Below, in pieces: positions 1-6,147 of a stretch of DNA of 14,221 bases (position 1 is its first letter; each line of letters starts with the position of its first letter). Location of the stretch: contig NZ_JOGO01000107.1 in assembly GCF_000719475.1 (NCBI RefSeq), forward strand, positions 1 through 14,221. Direction: 5' to 3'. Position numbers and translations under genes: made by a program. This DNA comes from Streptomyces sp. NRRL F-5630. GTDB taxonomy: Bacteria > Actinomycetota > Actinomycetes > Streptomycetales > Streptomycetaceae. A model generated the notes under the pieces. The model searched no databases, was not told where the DNA came from, and saw only the letters and a program-made list of their open reading frames with translations.

Positions 1-336
1 GACCGGGCGTCGGGGGGGGAGATTCGGGCGGGAGGGGCTGCGGGAATGCCGGGGCGGCACGTGCGGGGATCGGCTGCGCAGGAATGGCAGGCGATGGCGG
101 GGAGTCGCACAGGGCGGGGAGTGGTGCAGGGCGGGAGCGGTGCGGGGCCTCGGTGGATATGCGAGGAGGGGCGCGCAGGGTCGGGGCGGGGCCGGCGCCG
201 GGGCTCTTCGGCTCGACAGCGCGGGACGCGGGACGCAGTCGTCCTTCGGGGGTTGCGGTGAGTGGCGGCGCGCGGAGCCGGATTCATTCCCGGTGCGGGG
301 CCCCGAACGCGGGGTTTCGTTTCCGGCGAAAACCCT
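1..336. other. Non-coding stretch, no gene recognised
   Basis: This stretch is G-rich on the plus strand. Open frames exist, but their translations are Arg/Gly/Ala-rich, have no family resemblance and lack a convincing ribosome binding site, so I treat them as composition artefacts. Around 113-147 the pattern GGGCGGG followed by AG(T/C)GGTGC is imperfectly repeated. The stretch may be the 3' flank of a gene lying left of the window. Confidence 0.5.
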
Positions 337-365
337 TTGCCTCTCGGCCAGAGCGTTCTTACAGT
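337..365 (+). promoter_or_regulatory. Housekeeping sigma-type promoter
   Basis: TTGCCT (337-342) and TACAGT (360-365) are separated by exactly 17 bp, a good match to the HrdB/sigma70 pattern TTGaca-N17-TAnnnT. The predicted transcription start is near 371-373. The promoter reads into a folded, apparently non-coding stretch and not into a recognisable protein gene. This is a motif match only. Confidence 0.6.
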
Positions 366-371
366 GGTCAG

Positions 372-800
372 CACATGAGAAGGGAGGTGGTTCGGAGAAT
401 GTATGACTACCGGACGCGTGAGGTGACTGCGGGCTAGCGGCCCCTGTCCCCGCACTCTTGTGCGGTGGCCGGAAGCGTGTGGAAGAGCGGGCCCGGAAAA
501 CCGGACCAGCTCACGCCGTCGCTGGCCCAATCCCAGCAGTACACCCGACCCGCAAGCCGCCGGTAAGTCCGGCCGGCTCTCTCGCAAGGGAGACCACGGC
601 TTGCGGGTCGCCTGCGTTTTGGGCAGCCTCAGAGCGGACGACCACGCGAGGCCGCGCCGCAGGCACTCGTGAGGCAGAGCGCGGGGACGCAGTTGGTGTT
701 GTGCCGCAGCCGCCACCGGTGCTGTACCGGGGTTGCTGGGTCGGAGTGAGTGAGTACGGGGTGTGGGCGCGCGGGGTGTGAGCGCCCGGTACTGAGAGCT
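372..800 (+). ncRNA. Candidate structured RNA or long leader, unknown family
   Basis: A promoter lies directly upstream and no protein gene follows on this strand until 2162. The predicted transcript holds nested inverted repeats: CCGCAC/GTGCGG (450-455 with 460-465) inside CGGCC/GGCCG (438-442 with 467-471); a possible three-way junction closed by GGGC/GCCC (489-492 with 525-528) over the hairpins 493-504 and 506-525; a perfect 13-bp stem pairing 547-559 with 597-609 and enclosing the small hairpin CTCTC/GGGAG; GCCTGCG/CGCAGGC (610-616 with 658-664) enclosing GCCTC/GAGGC; CCGGT/ACCGG (716-720 with 726-730); and a closing hairpin (753-757 with 789-793 around GGGCGC/GCGCCC). It lacks the hallmark sequences of tmRNA, RNase P RNA, SRP RNA and the cobalamin, TPP and T-box leaders as I know them. 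Both ends are estimates. Short stems are common in GC-rich DNA; the 13-bp stem is the strongest support. Confidence 0.4.
399..437 (+). CDS. Possible 12-residue leader peptide ORF
   Basis: An excellent Shine-Dalgarno sequence, AAGGGAGGTG (380-389), sits 9-10 bases before ATG at 399, and this lies about 27 bases after the predicted transcription start. The ORF encodes MYDYRTREVTAG and stops at TAG 435-437. A second ATG at 403 in another frame gives MTTGRVR, ending at TGA 424-426. The stop region overlaps the first hairpins of the folded RNA, as ribosome-sensing leaders do. No downstream gene is visible, so an attenuator role is only a guess. The translation matches no leader peptide that I know. 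Confidence 0.3.
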   Translation: MYDYRTREVTAG

Positions 801-1006
801 GATGCCCGGGGCTTCGCGGGGGCGTCGTCTCCAGAGGTGTCGCTTCGCGGGACGTGGGTCGGGGTGGTTGGTGCGGCGCCTAGGAGTGCGTTTGTGCGGG
901 GCGCTTCCCTGGCACCTCACCCCGGGCAGCCCCCGCCCTCCCAGGGGGCGGCCCCAATACCATTCTTTCGCAACCCCACCCCCGCCCACCCCCCTACCAC
1001 TACATC

Positions 1007-1015
1007 TGTGGATAA
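1007..1015 (-). promoter_or_regulatory. DnaA-box-like site
   Basis: TGTGGATAA is the exact reverse complement of the consensus DnaA box TTATCCACA. It lies in the most conserved core of copy A of the intergenic element. One box is far from an origin cluster, so any role could be DnaA titration or local regulation. A chance match is possible but less likely because the site is conserved in both copies of the element. Confidence 0.5.
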
Positions 1016-1037
1016 CCCCGCTGAAGTTTCTCAACGC

Positions 1038-1055
1038 CTCACTCGTCAGAGTGAG
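1038..1055. terminator. Hairpin downstream of pdxH
   Basis: CTCACTC (1038-1044) and GAGTGAG (1049-1055) form a perfect 7-bp stem with a GTCA loop, 85 bp past the pdxH stop. There is no U-tract, which is common for Streptomyces terminators. It also forms the distal end of intergenic element copy A, so it may belong to that element and not be a dedicated terminator. Confidence 0.4.
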
Positions 1056-1087
1056 CAGCGTTTCCCGAACAGAAGGCTGAGCAAGGG

Positions 1088-1096
1088 TTTTCCACA
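1088..1096 (+). promoter_or_regulatory. Second, weaker DnaA-box-like site
   Basis: TTTTCCACA matches TTATCCACA at eight of nine positions. It lies 72 bp from the exact box at 1007-1015 and in the opposite orientation. Low-affinity boxes near a strong one are typical of DnaA-binding loci, but this one may be chance. Confidence 0.25.
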
Positions 1097-1140
1097 CCCG
1101 TTCGTGGGCCCCGCGCCCGTCGCGGGATGCCACGTACCTG

Positions 1141-1809
1141 TCACGGGCTCAGTCGTTCGAGCGTCCACTCCGACGCCGCGCCCCGCTCCCCTCCCGTACG
1201 GCGATAGCGCAGACGGTCGTGAAGGCGGTTCTCACGCCCCTGCCAGAACTCGACCGTCTCCGGTGTGACGAGATAACCGCCCCAGTGCGGCGGCACGGGC
1301 ACCTCGCTGCCCTCCGGATACCGTGCGGCGAGCCGCGCGTACTCCTCGTCGAGCACCTCGCGCGACGCGACGGGCCGCGACTGCTCGCTCGCCCAGGCGC
1401 CGAGCTGCGAACCGTGCGGACGACTGTGGAAGTACGCGGCTGTCTCCACCCGGTCCAGATGCGCCGCCGTGCCGGTGACAAGGACCTGACGGGCCATCGG
1501 GTGCCAGGGGAAGAGCAGCGCCACGTGCGGGTTCTCTGCGATGTCCCGGCCTTTGCGGGAGGTGTGGTTGGTGTAGAAGACGAATCCGCGCCCCCCGTAC
1601 CGCTTCAGCAGTACCGTCCTCGAACTGGGCCTGCCACGGGTGTCCGCCGTCGAGACGACCATGGCGTTGGGCTCGAAGATCCCCGCCGACACCGCGTCCG
1701 TGAACCAGCGCCCGAACTGCTCCATCGGCTCCGCCGCGAACGCCTCGGCCGTGATCCCCTCGGCCCGGTACTGCTCGCGCATCCCCGCGGGGTCGAGCAC
1801 GTGCGACAC
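1141..1809 (-). CDS. pdxH: Pyridoxamine 5'-phosphate oxidase
   Basis: This enzyme oxidises pyridoxamine or pyridoxine 5'-phosphate to pyridoxal 5'-phosphate with FMN and O2, the last step of vitamin B6 salvage, in the cytoplasm. From the GTG at 1809 it is 222 residues, close to the family's usual ~218. RTVLLK (64-69) and [10 protein letters not shown] (79-87 region) belong to the FMN site. The C-terminal family signature VEFWQ..RLHDR (about 186-199) is intact. Two longer starts are open: GTG 1887, with AGGA seven bases upstream, and ATG 1935; both add only polar, low-complexity residues. I chose 1809 because family homology begins near DPAGMREQY, although its ribosome binding site (GGGACGGGGG) is poor. 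The gene is divergent from the citrate synthase gene and convergent with the upstream intergenic element. Function is secure; the start is uncertain. Confidence 0.93.
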   Translation of the reverse strand: MSHVLDPAGMREQYRAEGITAEAFAAEPMEQFGRWFTDAVSAGIFEPNAMVVSTADTRGRPSSRTVLLKRYGGRGFVFYTNHTSRKGRDIAENPHVALLFPWHPMARQVLVTGTAAHLDRVETAAYFHSRPHGSQLGAWASEQSRPVASREVLDEEYARLAARYPEGSEVPVPPHWGGYLVTPETVEFWQGRENRLHDRLRYRRTGGERGAASEWTLERLSP

Positions 1810-1931
1810 GTGCCCCCGTCCCGCACTCCCGCGCTGCTCCCGCTCCGCGTCCCCACCTCGCGCCTCCGGCGCGTTCTCCTCGCTCACGGCGCCATCCTGC
1901 CGCACCGCGCGCACCCCATGTGTCGCGTACA

Positions 1932-1955
1932 TCACGGCGACGCCCGTCGCCGTGA
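1932..1955. promoter_or_regulatory. 24-bp palindrome upstream of pdxH
   Basis: Arm TCACGGCGACG (1932-1942) is followed by a CC centre and its exact reverse complement (1945-1955), giving 11-bp arms. The palindrome overlaps the ATG at 1935, so it falls inside the leader or promoter region if pdxH starts at 1887 or 1809. An operator in the pdxH/citrate synthase divergent space or an RNA hairpin are both possible. I do not recognise the regulator. The rest of the space to 2161 shows no convincing promoter or gene. Confidence 0.4.
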
Positions 1956-2161
1956 GGGGTGACCCGCTCCCGTACCGGGCATGACGCAGAAGCGCGCCCG
2001 GTGGGCGACGGCCGCCGTCGGCGGGTCCGTCCTAGTGGCGCGGCTCTTCCGGCCGCAGCGTACGGTCGCGAGGGCCACCAGGAGCGTCGGGGCCGTGAGG
2101 CCGGGTCGTCCCGGTCAGGCACGTGGTCGTCGCGAGTCACTGCGAGACGAGGAGCAGCGAG

Positions 2162-3271
2162 ATGTCCGATTTCGTGCCCGGCCTCGAAGGGGTCATCGCC
2201 TTCGAGACGGAGATCGCCGAACCCGACAAGGAAGGCGGTGCCCTGCGCTACCGGGGCGTCGACATCGAGGACCTGGTCGGCAAGGTCTCCTTCGGCAACG
2301 TGTGGGGACTCCTCGTCGACGGCGCCTTCACCCCCGGGCTGCCCCCCGCCGAGCCCTTCCCCCTACCGGTCCACACGGGTGACATCCGTGTCGACGTCCA
2401 GTCCGCGCTCGCCCAGCTTGCCCCCATCTGGGGACTGCGCCCCCTGCTCGACATCGACGCCGCGCAGGCCCGTACCGATCTCGCGCGCTCCGCCGTCACC
2501 GCGCTCTCGTACGTCGCCCAGGCGGCGCGCGGCCAGCAGTCGCCGATGGTTCCGCAGAGCGAGATCGACAAGGGCCGCTCCATCGTCGAGCGGTTCATGA
2601 TCCGGTGGCGCGGCGAACCCGACCCCCGGCATGTGAAGGCCGTGGACGCCTACTGGACCTCGGCGGCCGAGCACGGCATGAACGCGTCGACCTTCACCGC
2701 CCGCGTTATCGCCTCCACCGGTGCCGACGTCGCCGCTGCGCTCTCCGGAGCGGTGGGCGCGATGTCGGGGCCGCTGCACGGCGGAGCGCCTTCCCGCGTG
2801 CTCGGGATGCTGGAGGAGGTCGAGCGCACGGGCGACGCGACCGCCTACGTCCGCCGGGCCCTCGACTCCGGCGAACGCCTCATGGGCTTCGGCCACCGCG
2901 TCTACCGCGCCGAGGACCCGCGCGCCCGTGTGCTGCGGCGTACGGCCAAGGAGTTGGGCGCCCCCCGTTTCGAGGTCGCCGAGGCCCTGGAGAAGGCCGC
3001 TCTCGACGAGTTGCACTCCCGCCGCCCCGACCGTGTGCTCGCGACGAACGTCGAGTTCTGGGCCGCGATCATGCTCGACTTCGCCGAAGTCCCCGCCCCG
3101 CTCTTCACCTCCATGTTCACCTGTGCCCGTACGGCCGGCTGGTCCGCGCACATCCTGGAGCAGAAGCGCACCGGCCGTCTGGTCCGCCCCTCCGCCCGCT
3201 ACAACGGCCCCGGCAGCCGCGCGCCCGAGGACATCGAGGGGTACGAGGACGCGGTACGCCTCGACCGCTGA
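2162..3271 (+). CDS. Citrate synthase paralogue (citrate synthase 2 type)
   Basis: It is predicted to condense acetyl-CoA (or another acyl-CoA) with oxaloacetate, feeding the TCA or methylcitrate cycle in the cytoplasm. The protein is 369 residues, slightly short for the type II-like actinobacterial family. Active-site segments are visible: EHGMNAST (170-177), GPLHGG with H206, GFGHRVYRAEDPR with H245 and D252, TCARTAGWSAHILEQ with R323 and H330, and RLVRPSARYNGP (339-350). The position that holds the catalytic Asp in classical citrate synthases (NVDF) reads NVEF, giving Glu298. I chose ATG 2162 over an in-frame GTG at 2123 because GAGGAGCAGCGAG precedes it closely and family homology starts at SDFVPGLEGV. 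Substrate preference cannot be read from the sequence. Confidence 0.9.
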   Translation: MSDFVPGLEGVIAFETEIAEPDKEGGALRYRGVDIEDLVGKVSFGNVWGLLVDGAFTPGLPPAEPFPLPVHTGDIRVDVQSALAQLAPIWGLRPLLDIDAAQARTDLARSAVTALSYVAQAARGQQSPMVPQSEIDKGRSIVERFMIRWRGEPDPRHVKAVDAYWTSAAEHGMNASTFTARVIASTGADVAAALSGAVGAMSGPLHGGAPSRVLGMLEEVERTGDATAYVRRALDSGERLMGFGHRVYRAEDPRARVLRRTAKELGAPRFEVAEALEKAALDELHSRRPDRVLATNVEFWAAIMLDFAEVPAPLFTSMFTCARTAGWSAHILEQKRTGRLVRPSARYNGPGSRAPEDIEGYEDAVRLDR

Positions 3272-3280
3272 CCTCCCCTG

Positions 3281-3444
3281 CGGCCGACCGGCCGACTCGG
3301 GACCTCCCGCGCTCCCGGCTCTGCGGAGCTCCGAGCTTCGTGGAGCTCCGGCACGGTGGCTCTACAGGTGGCGGGGTGCGCTCCGCCACCTGTGGCCCCG
3401 AGGCGCCTCCGCAGGCGCCGCGTTCCGCCCTCGGTCCAGGGCGG
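3281..3444. other. Run of five inverted repeats downstream of the citrate synthase
   Basis: The 318-bp space between the citrate synthase and the glycosidase holds no gene but has five consecutive hairpins: CGGCC/GGCCG (3281-3294); CGGAGCTCC/GGAGCTCCG (3324-3350); the 11-bp stem at 3364-3393; GGCGCCT/AGGCGCC with a four-base loop (3402-3419); and CCGCCCT/AGGGCGG (3425-3444). Such clustering exceeds what one terminator needs. It may combine termination, mRNA 3'-end protection and insulation of the downstream promoter. Confidence 0.5.
3364..3393 (+). terminator. Probable terminator of the citrate synthase gene
   Basis: ACAGGTGGCGG (3364-3374) pairs perfectly with CCGCCACCTGT (3383-3393). A G-T wobble and a further G-C pair extend it to 13 bp with a TGCG tetraloop. 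It is 93 bp past the stop codon. It lacks a U-tract, as many actinobacterial terminators do, so termination is inferred from stem strength and position. Confidence 0.55.
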
Positions 3445-3552
3445 TCCGCCTGCTGTCCGTGCGCAGCGCGGGCGTTGCGGTCGCCCTGTCTCCCGCCACC
3501 TCGGGCCCCGGCCGTCCGTGCTCGTCCTCCCGTCCTGAGCGACGGGACGATA

Positions 3553-3581
3553 TGGAAAACCCCGGGCACAACGCCTAGCGT
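3553..3581 (+). promoter_or_regulatory. Promoter of the glycosidase, leaderless type
   Basis: TGGAAA (3553-3558) and TAGCGT (3576-3581) are 17 bp apart. The -10 element ends only eight bases before the ATG at 3590, so transcription should begin at or within a base or two of the start codon. The bases before that ATG contain no Shine-Dalgarno sequence, which agrees with leaderless translation. Confidence 0.5.
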
Positions 3582-3589
3582 GTACCGCC

Positions 3590-5764
3590 ATGACTGTCGA
3601 ACACACCGCCGGTGACCACCTGGAACTCGTCCGGGACCTCCTCTCCCGGATGACCGTGGCCGAAAAGCTGGGTCAGCTTCAGCAGCTCTCCTGGAACAGC
3701 GCCACCGGTCCTGGCGGCGGCGAGACCGAGGAGATCGAGAACGCGGCCCGCGAGGGACGGCTCGGCTCGGTTTTGAACATCACGGGCGCCGCGCACACCA
3801 ACGCCCTCCAGCGGCTGGCCGTCGAGGAGTCGCGACTCGGTATCCCGCTGGTCTTCGGCCTCGACGTCATCCACGGCTACTGGACGACCTTCCCGATCCC
3901 GCTCGCCCAGGCGGCCTCCTGGGACCCGGCCGTCGCCGAGCGAGACGGCGAGGTCTCCGCCGAGGAAGCACGCTCGGCCGGGGTGCACTGGACGTTCAAC
4001 CCGATGATGGACGTGTGCCACGAGCCGCGCTGGGGCCGCATCGCGGAGAGCGCCGGCGAGGACCCGTACCTCACCGCCGTGCTCACCGCCGCCAAGGTGC
4101 GTGGGTATCAGGGCCCCGCCCTGTCGGCCGACCCACGCAAGGTCGCCGCCTGCGCCAAGCACTTCGCCGCGTACGGGGGCGCCGAGGGCGGACGCGACTA
4201 CAACACCGTCGACGTCTCCGAACAGCGCTTGCGCAACGTTTACCTGCCGCCCTTCAAGGCGGCGCTCGACGCCGGCGTCGCCACGGTGATGGCCTCCTTC
4301 AACACCGTGTCCGGCGTCCCCGCACACGCCAACTCCCACCTGCTCACCGAAGTGCTGCGTGAGGAGTGGCAGTACGACGGGATGGTCGTGAGCGACTGGA
4401 CCGGCGTGCAGGAGCTGGTCGCTCACGGTCTCGCGGAGGACGGGGCCGACGCCATCCGCCAGGCCCTCGGCGCCGGGGTGGACATGGAGATGGTGAGCAC
4501 CCACATCACCGAGCACGGCGAGAAGCTCCTCGCCGCCGGGGCGATCGACCCGGCACGCCTGGACGAGGCGGTGGCCCGTGTCCTGCTCCTCAAGGCACGT
4601 CTCGGGCTTTTCACGGCCCCGTACGCGGAGGAGTCCGCGGAGATCACCGAGCCCACCGCGGAGGCGCGCCGTGCCGCCCGCGAGACTGCGGCGCGCACCC
4701 TCGTGCTTCTCAAGAACGAGCCGGCCGCGGACGGGGCGTCCGTGCTGCCCCTGCCCGCCTCGGCCGGGTCGGTGGCCGTCGTCGGGCCGTTCGCGCACTC
4801 GACGGACCTGCACGGGACGTGGGCCGGTCCTGGTGCGGCCCGGTTCGCCGCCACCACGGTCCTGGAGGGTCTGCGCCAGGCGCTTCCCTCGACCGATGTG
4901 CTGTACGCCGAGGGAGAGGCGGAGGCCATCGCGGCGGTGCGCGAGGCGGATGTGACCGTGGTCGCGGTCGGGGAGCCGGGCGAGATCAGCGGCGAGGCAT
5001 CGACGCGCGCCGACATCTCGCTGCCCGCGGGACAGGCCGAACTGATCCGCCAAGTGGCCTCCGTGGGCAAGCCTTTCGCCGTCGTGGTCTTCGGCGGCCG
5101 GCCGCTCACCATGGAGGAGTGGATCGACGAGGCGCCCGCCGTCCTCTTTGCCTGGCACCCGGGCCTCGAAGGCGGCCACGCCGTCGCGGATGTCCTTACG
5201 GGGAAGGTCAATCCGAGCGCCAAGCTCCCTGTCACCTTTCCGCGTTCGGTCGGGCAGATCCCGCTCTACTACAACCACGAGAACACCGGCCGCCCCGCCG
5301 ACCCGGCCGATCCGAAGGTGCCTTTCCGCTCCTTCTACCTCGACGTGGAGCACGGGCCGCGCTTCGCCTTCGGCCACGGGCTGAGCTACACCCGCTTCGA
5401 GACGGGCGCACCCGTCCTGAGCCGGACCGAGATCTCGCTGCGGGAACTCGGTGAGGGCGGGTCCGTCGAGGTGACCGTGCCGGTCAGGAACGCGGGGGAG
5501 GTGGCGGGCACGGAGGTCGTGCAGGTCTACGTGCACGACCGGGCCGCTTCCCTCGTGCAGCCGGTACGGCGGCTTCGGGGCTTCGCCCGCGTCGAGCTGG
5601 CGCCGGGTCAGAGCGAGCAGGTCGTGCTGCGCCTGGACTCGGAGGACCTCGGCTTCTGGGACAACGACCCGGCCGGCAACTACCGCGTCGAGGCAGGGGC
5701 CTTCGACATCTACGCCGGCAGCGACTCGACGGCTGCCGCGCGCACGACGCTGGACGTCGTCTGA
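3590..5764 (+). CDS. Glycoside hydrolase family 3 beta-glucosidase (BglX-like)
   Basis: A retaining beta-glycosidase, most likely a beta-glucosidase acting on short oligosaccharides or aryl glycosides. It has 724 residues and the usual GH3 order: a TIM-barrel-like domain (about 10-340), an alpha/beta sandwich (about 365-600) and a C-terminal fibronectin type III-like domain (about 625-722). MVVSDW (265-270) holds the predicted nucleophile Asp269. AKHFAAYGG (189-197) and RGYQG are substrate-site motifs, and SGEASTRADISLP (467-479) holds the likely acid/base Glu469. GHGLSYTRF (595-603) is the family end-of-sandwich motif. There is no signal peptide or membrane segment, so the enzyme is probably cytoplasmic and would act on imported sugars. 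It appears to be a single-gene transcription unit. No CebR- or DasR-like operator is seen upstream. Exact substrate is not known. Confidence 0.92.
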   Translation: MTVEHTAGDHLELVRDLLSRMTVAEKLGQLQQLSWNSATGPGGGETEEIENAAREGRLGSVLNITGAAHTNALQRLAVEESRLGIPLVFGLDVIHGYWTTFPIPLAQAASWDPAVAERDGEVSAEEARSAGVHWTFNPMMDVCHEPRWGRIAESAGEDPYLTAVLTAAKVRGYQGPALSADPRKVAACAKHFAAYGGAEGGRDYNTVDVSEQRLRNVYLPPFKAALDAGVATVMASFNTVSGVPAHANSHLLTEVLREEWQYDGMVVSDWTGVQELVAHGLAEDGADAIRQALGAGVDMEMVSTHITEHGEKLLAAGAIDPARLDEAVARVLLLKARLGLFTAPYAEESAEITEPTAEARRAARETAARTLVLLKNEPAADGASVLPLPASAGSVAVVGPFAHSTDLHGTWAGPGAARFAATTVLEGLRQALPSTDVLYAEGEAEAIAAVREADVTVVAVGEPGEISGEASTRADISLPAGQAELIRQVASVGKPFAVVVFGGRPLTMEEWIDEAPAVLFAWHPGLEGGHAVADVLTGKVNPSAKLPVTFPRSVGQIPLYYNHENTGRPADPADPKVPFRSFYLDVEHGPRFAFGHGLSYTRFETGAPVLSRTEISLRELGEGGSVEVTVPVRNAGEVAGTEVVQVYVHDRAASLVQPVRRLRGFARVELAPGQSEQVVLRLDSEDLGFWDNDPAGNYRVEAGAFDIYAGSDSTAAARTTLDVV

Positions 5765-5818
5765 CGGTCGCGGCACGCCGGCCAAGCCGTCGGCCCCCGT
5801 CCGTCGTCCGCCTGGCGC

Positions 5819-5854
5819 GGGCGGGGGCTCGGGCGGGGGCTCGGGCGGGGGTCC
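5819..5854 (+). repeat. 12-bp tandem repeat with G-quadruplex potential
   Basis: GGGCGGGGGCTC occurs at 5819-5830 and 5831-5842, and a variant ending TCC at 5843-5854. Six G-runs of three or more bases are separated by one- or three-base loops, which fits the intramolecular G-quadruplex rule. It lies 55 bp past the glycosidase stop, on its sense strand. No confident gene lies between 5765 and 6147. Confidence 0.7.
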
Positions 5855-6100
5855 GGCACCCACGATCCCGGCTTTGCGGGAGCCGCCCCCGGGGACGGCC
5901 GCCCGAGCACGGCGAAGGACGGCGGCGAGGCGCCCGCCGCGTGCCGTCGCCGGCAAGGGCGCCAGGACGTAGACGAGCACGGGTACGAACACGGAACGTA
6001 GCGACCGCGCGAACATGAGCACTCCGTTGGTGACACACAGCCATCGATTTCATGACGGAGCGTGGCCAACAGAACGGGCGTTCACACCCGAACGGCCCTT

Positions 6101-6122
6101 TCTTCACTCCTGCGAGTGAAGA
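6101..6122. terminator. Hairpin between glycosidase and exporter genes
   Basis: TCTTCACTC (6101-6109) and GAGTGAAGA (6114-6122) form a perfect 9-bp stem with a CTGC loop. On the plus strand it is followed by TTT, weakly like an intrinsic terminator. It lies 25 bp past the exporter stop (minus strand) and far from the glycosidase stop, so it may end transcription from both sides. Confidence 0.5.
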
Positions 6123-6147
6123 TTTCACCGATTGGGCATTTTGGGCG

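Larger units (their letters stand above)
936..1055 (+). repeat. Intergenic DnaA-box element, copy A
   Basis: Blocks in order are CCCTCCCA (936-943), CATTCTTTCGCAA (961-973), a C-rich spacer, ATCTGTGGATAAC (1004-1016) and a CTCACTC hairpin (1038-1055). The same blocks occur on the opposite strand at 14041-14162. Aligned without gaps over 56 bp (961-1016 with 14133-14078) they agree at 43 positions, and the distance between the ATTCTT block and the ATCTGTGG block is 42 bp in both. This copy lies between the folded RNA candidate and the 3' end of pdxH. I do not recognise it as a named repeat family. Confidence 0.6.

Noticed and set aside
458..781. Open frames of 107 and 70 codons in the folded RNA candidate
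   Set aside because: No ribosome binding site, Arg/Pro/Ala-rich composition without family resemblance, and the stretch is better explained by RNA stems. Third-position GC is only slightly above the local background.
372..800. tmRNA, RNase P RNA, SRP RNA, cobalamin or TPP riboswitch
   Set aside because: Signature sequences of these families, such as the RNase P GAGGAAAGTCC-type motif, the SRP GGUCAGGUCCGGAAGGAAGC-like loop and the cobalamin B12-box, are not found on either strand.
1981..2382. Plus-strand open frame starting [15 protein letters not shown] before the citrate synthase
   Set aside because: It has no Shine-Dalgarno sequence, runs out of frame into the citrate synthase gene and becomes Arg-rich there. 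The first 25 residues could be a decayed small gene but cannot be supported.
3575..6022. 815-codon minus-strand open frame antisense to the glycosidase
   Set aside because: Antisense frames stay open by chance in high-GC genes. The body is Gly/Arg/Val/His-rich with no domain, while the plus-strand frame encodes a complete GH3 enzyme. Only its first residues were kept as a weak finding.
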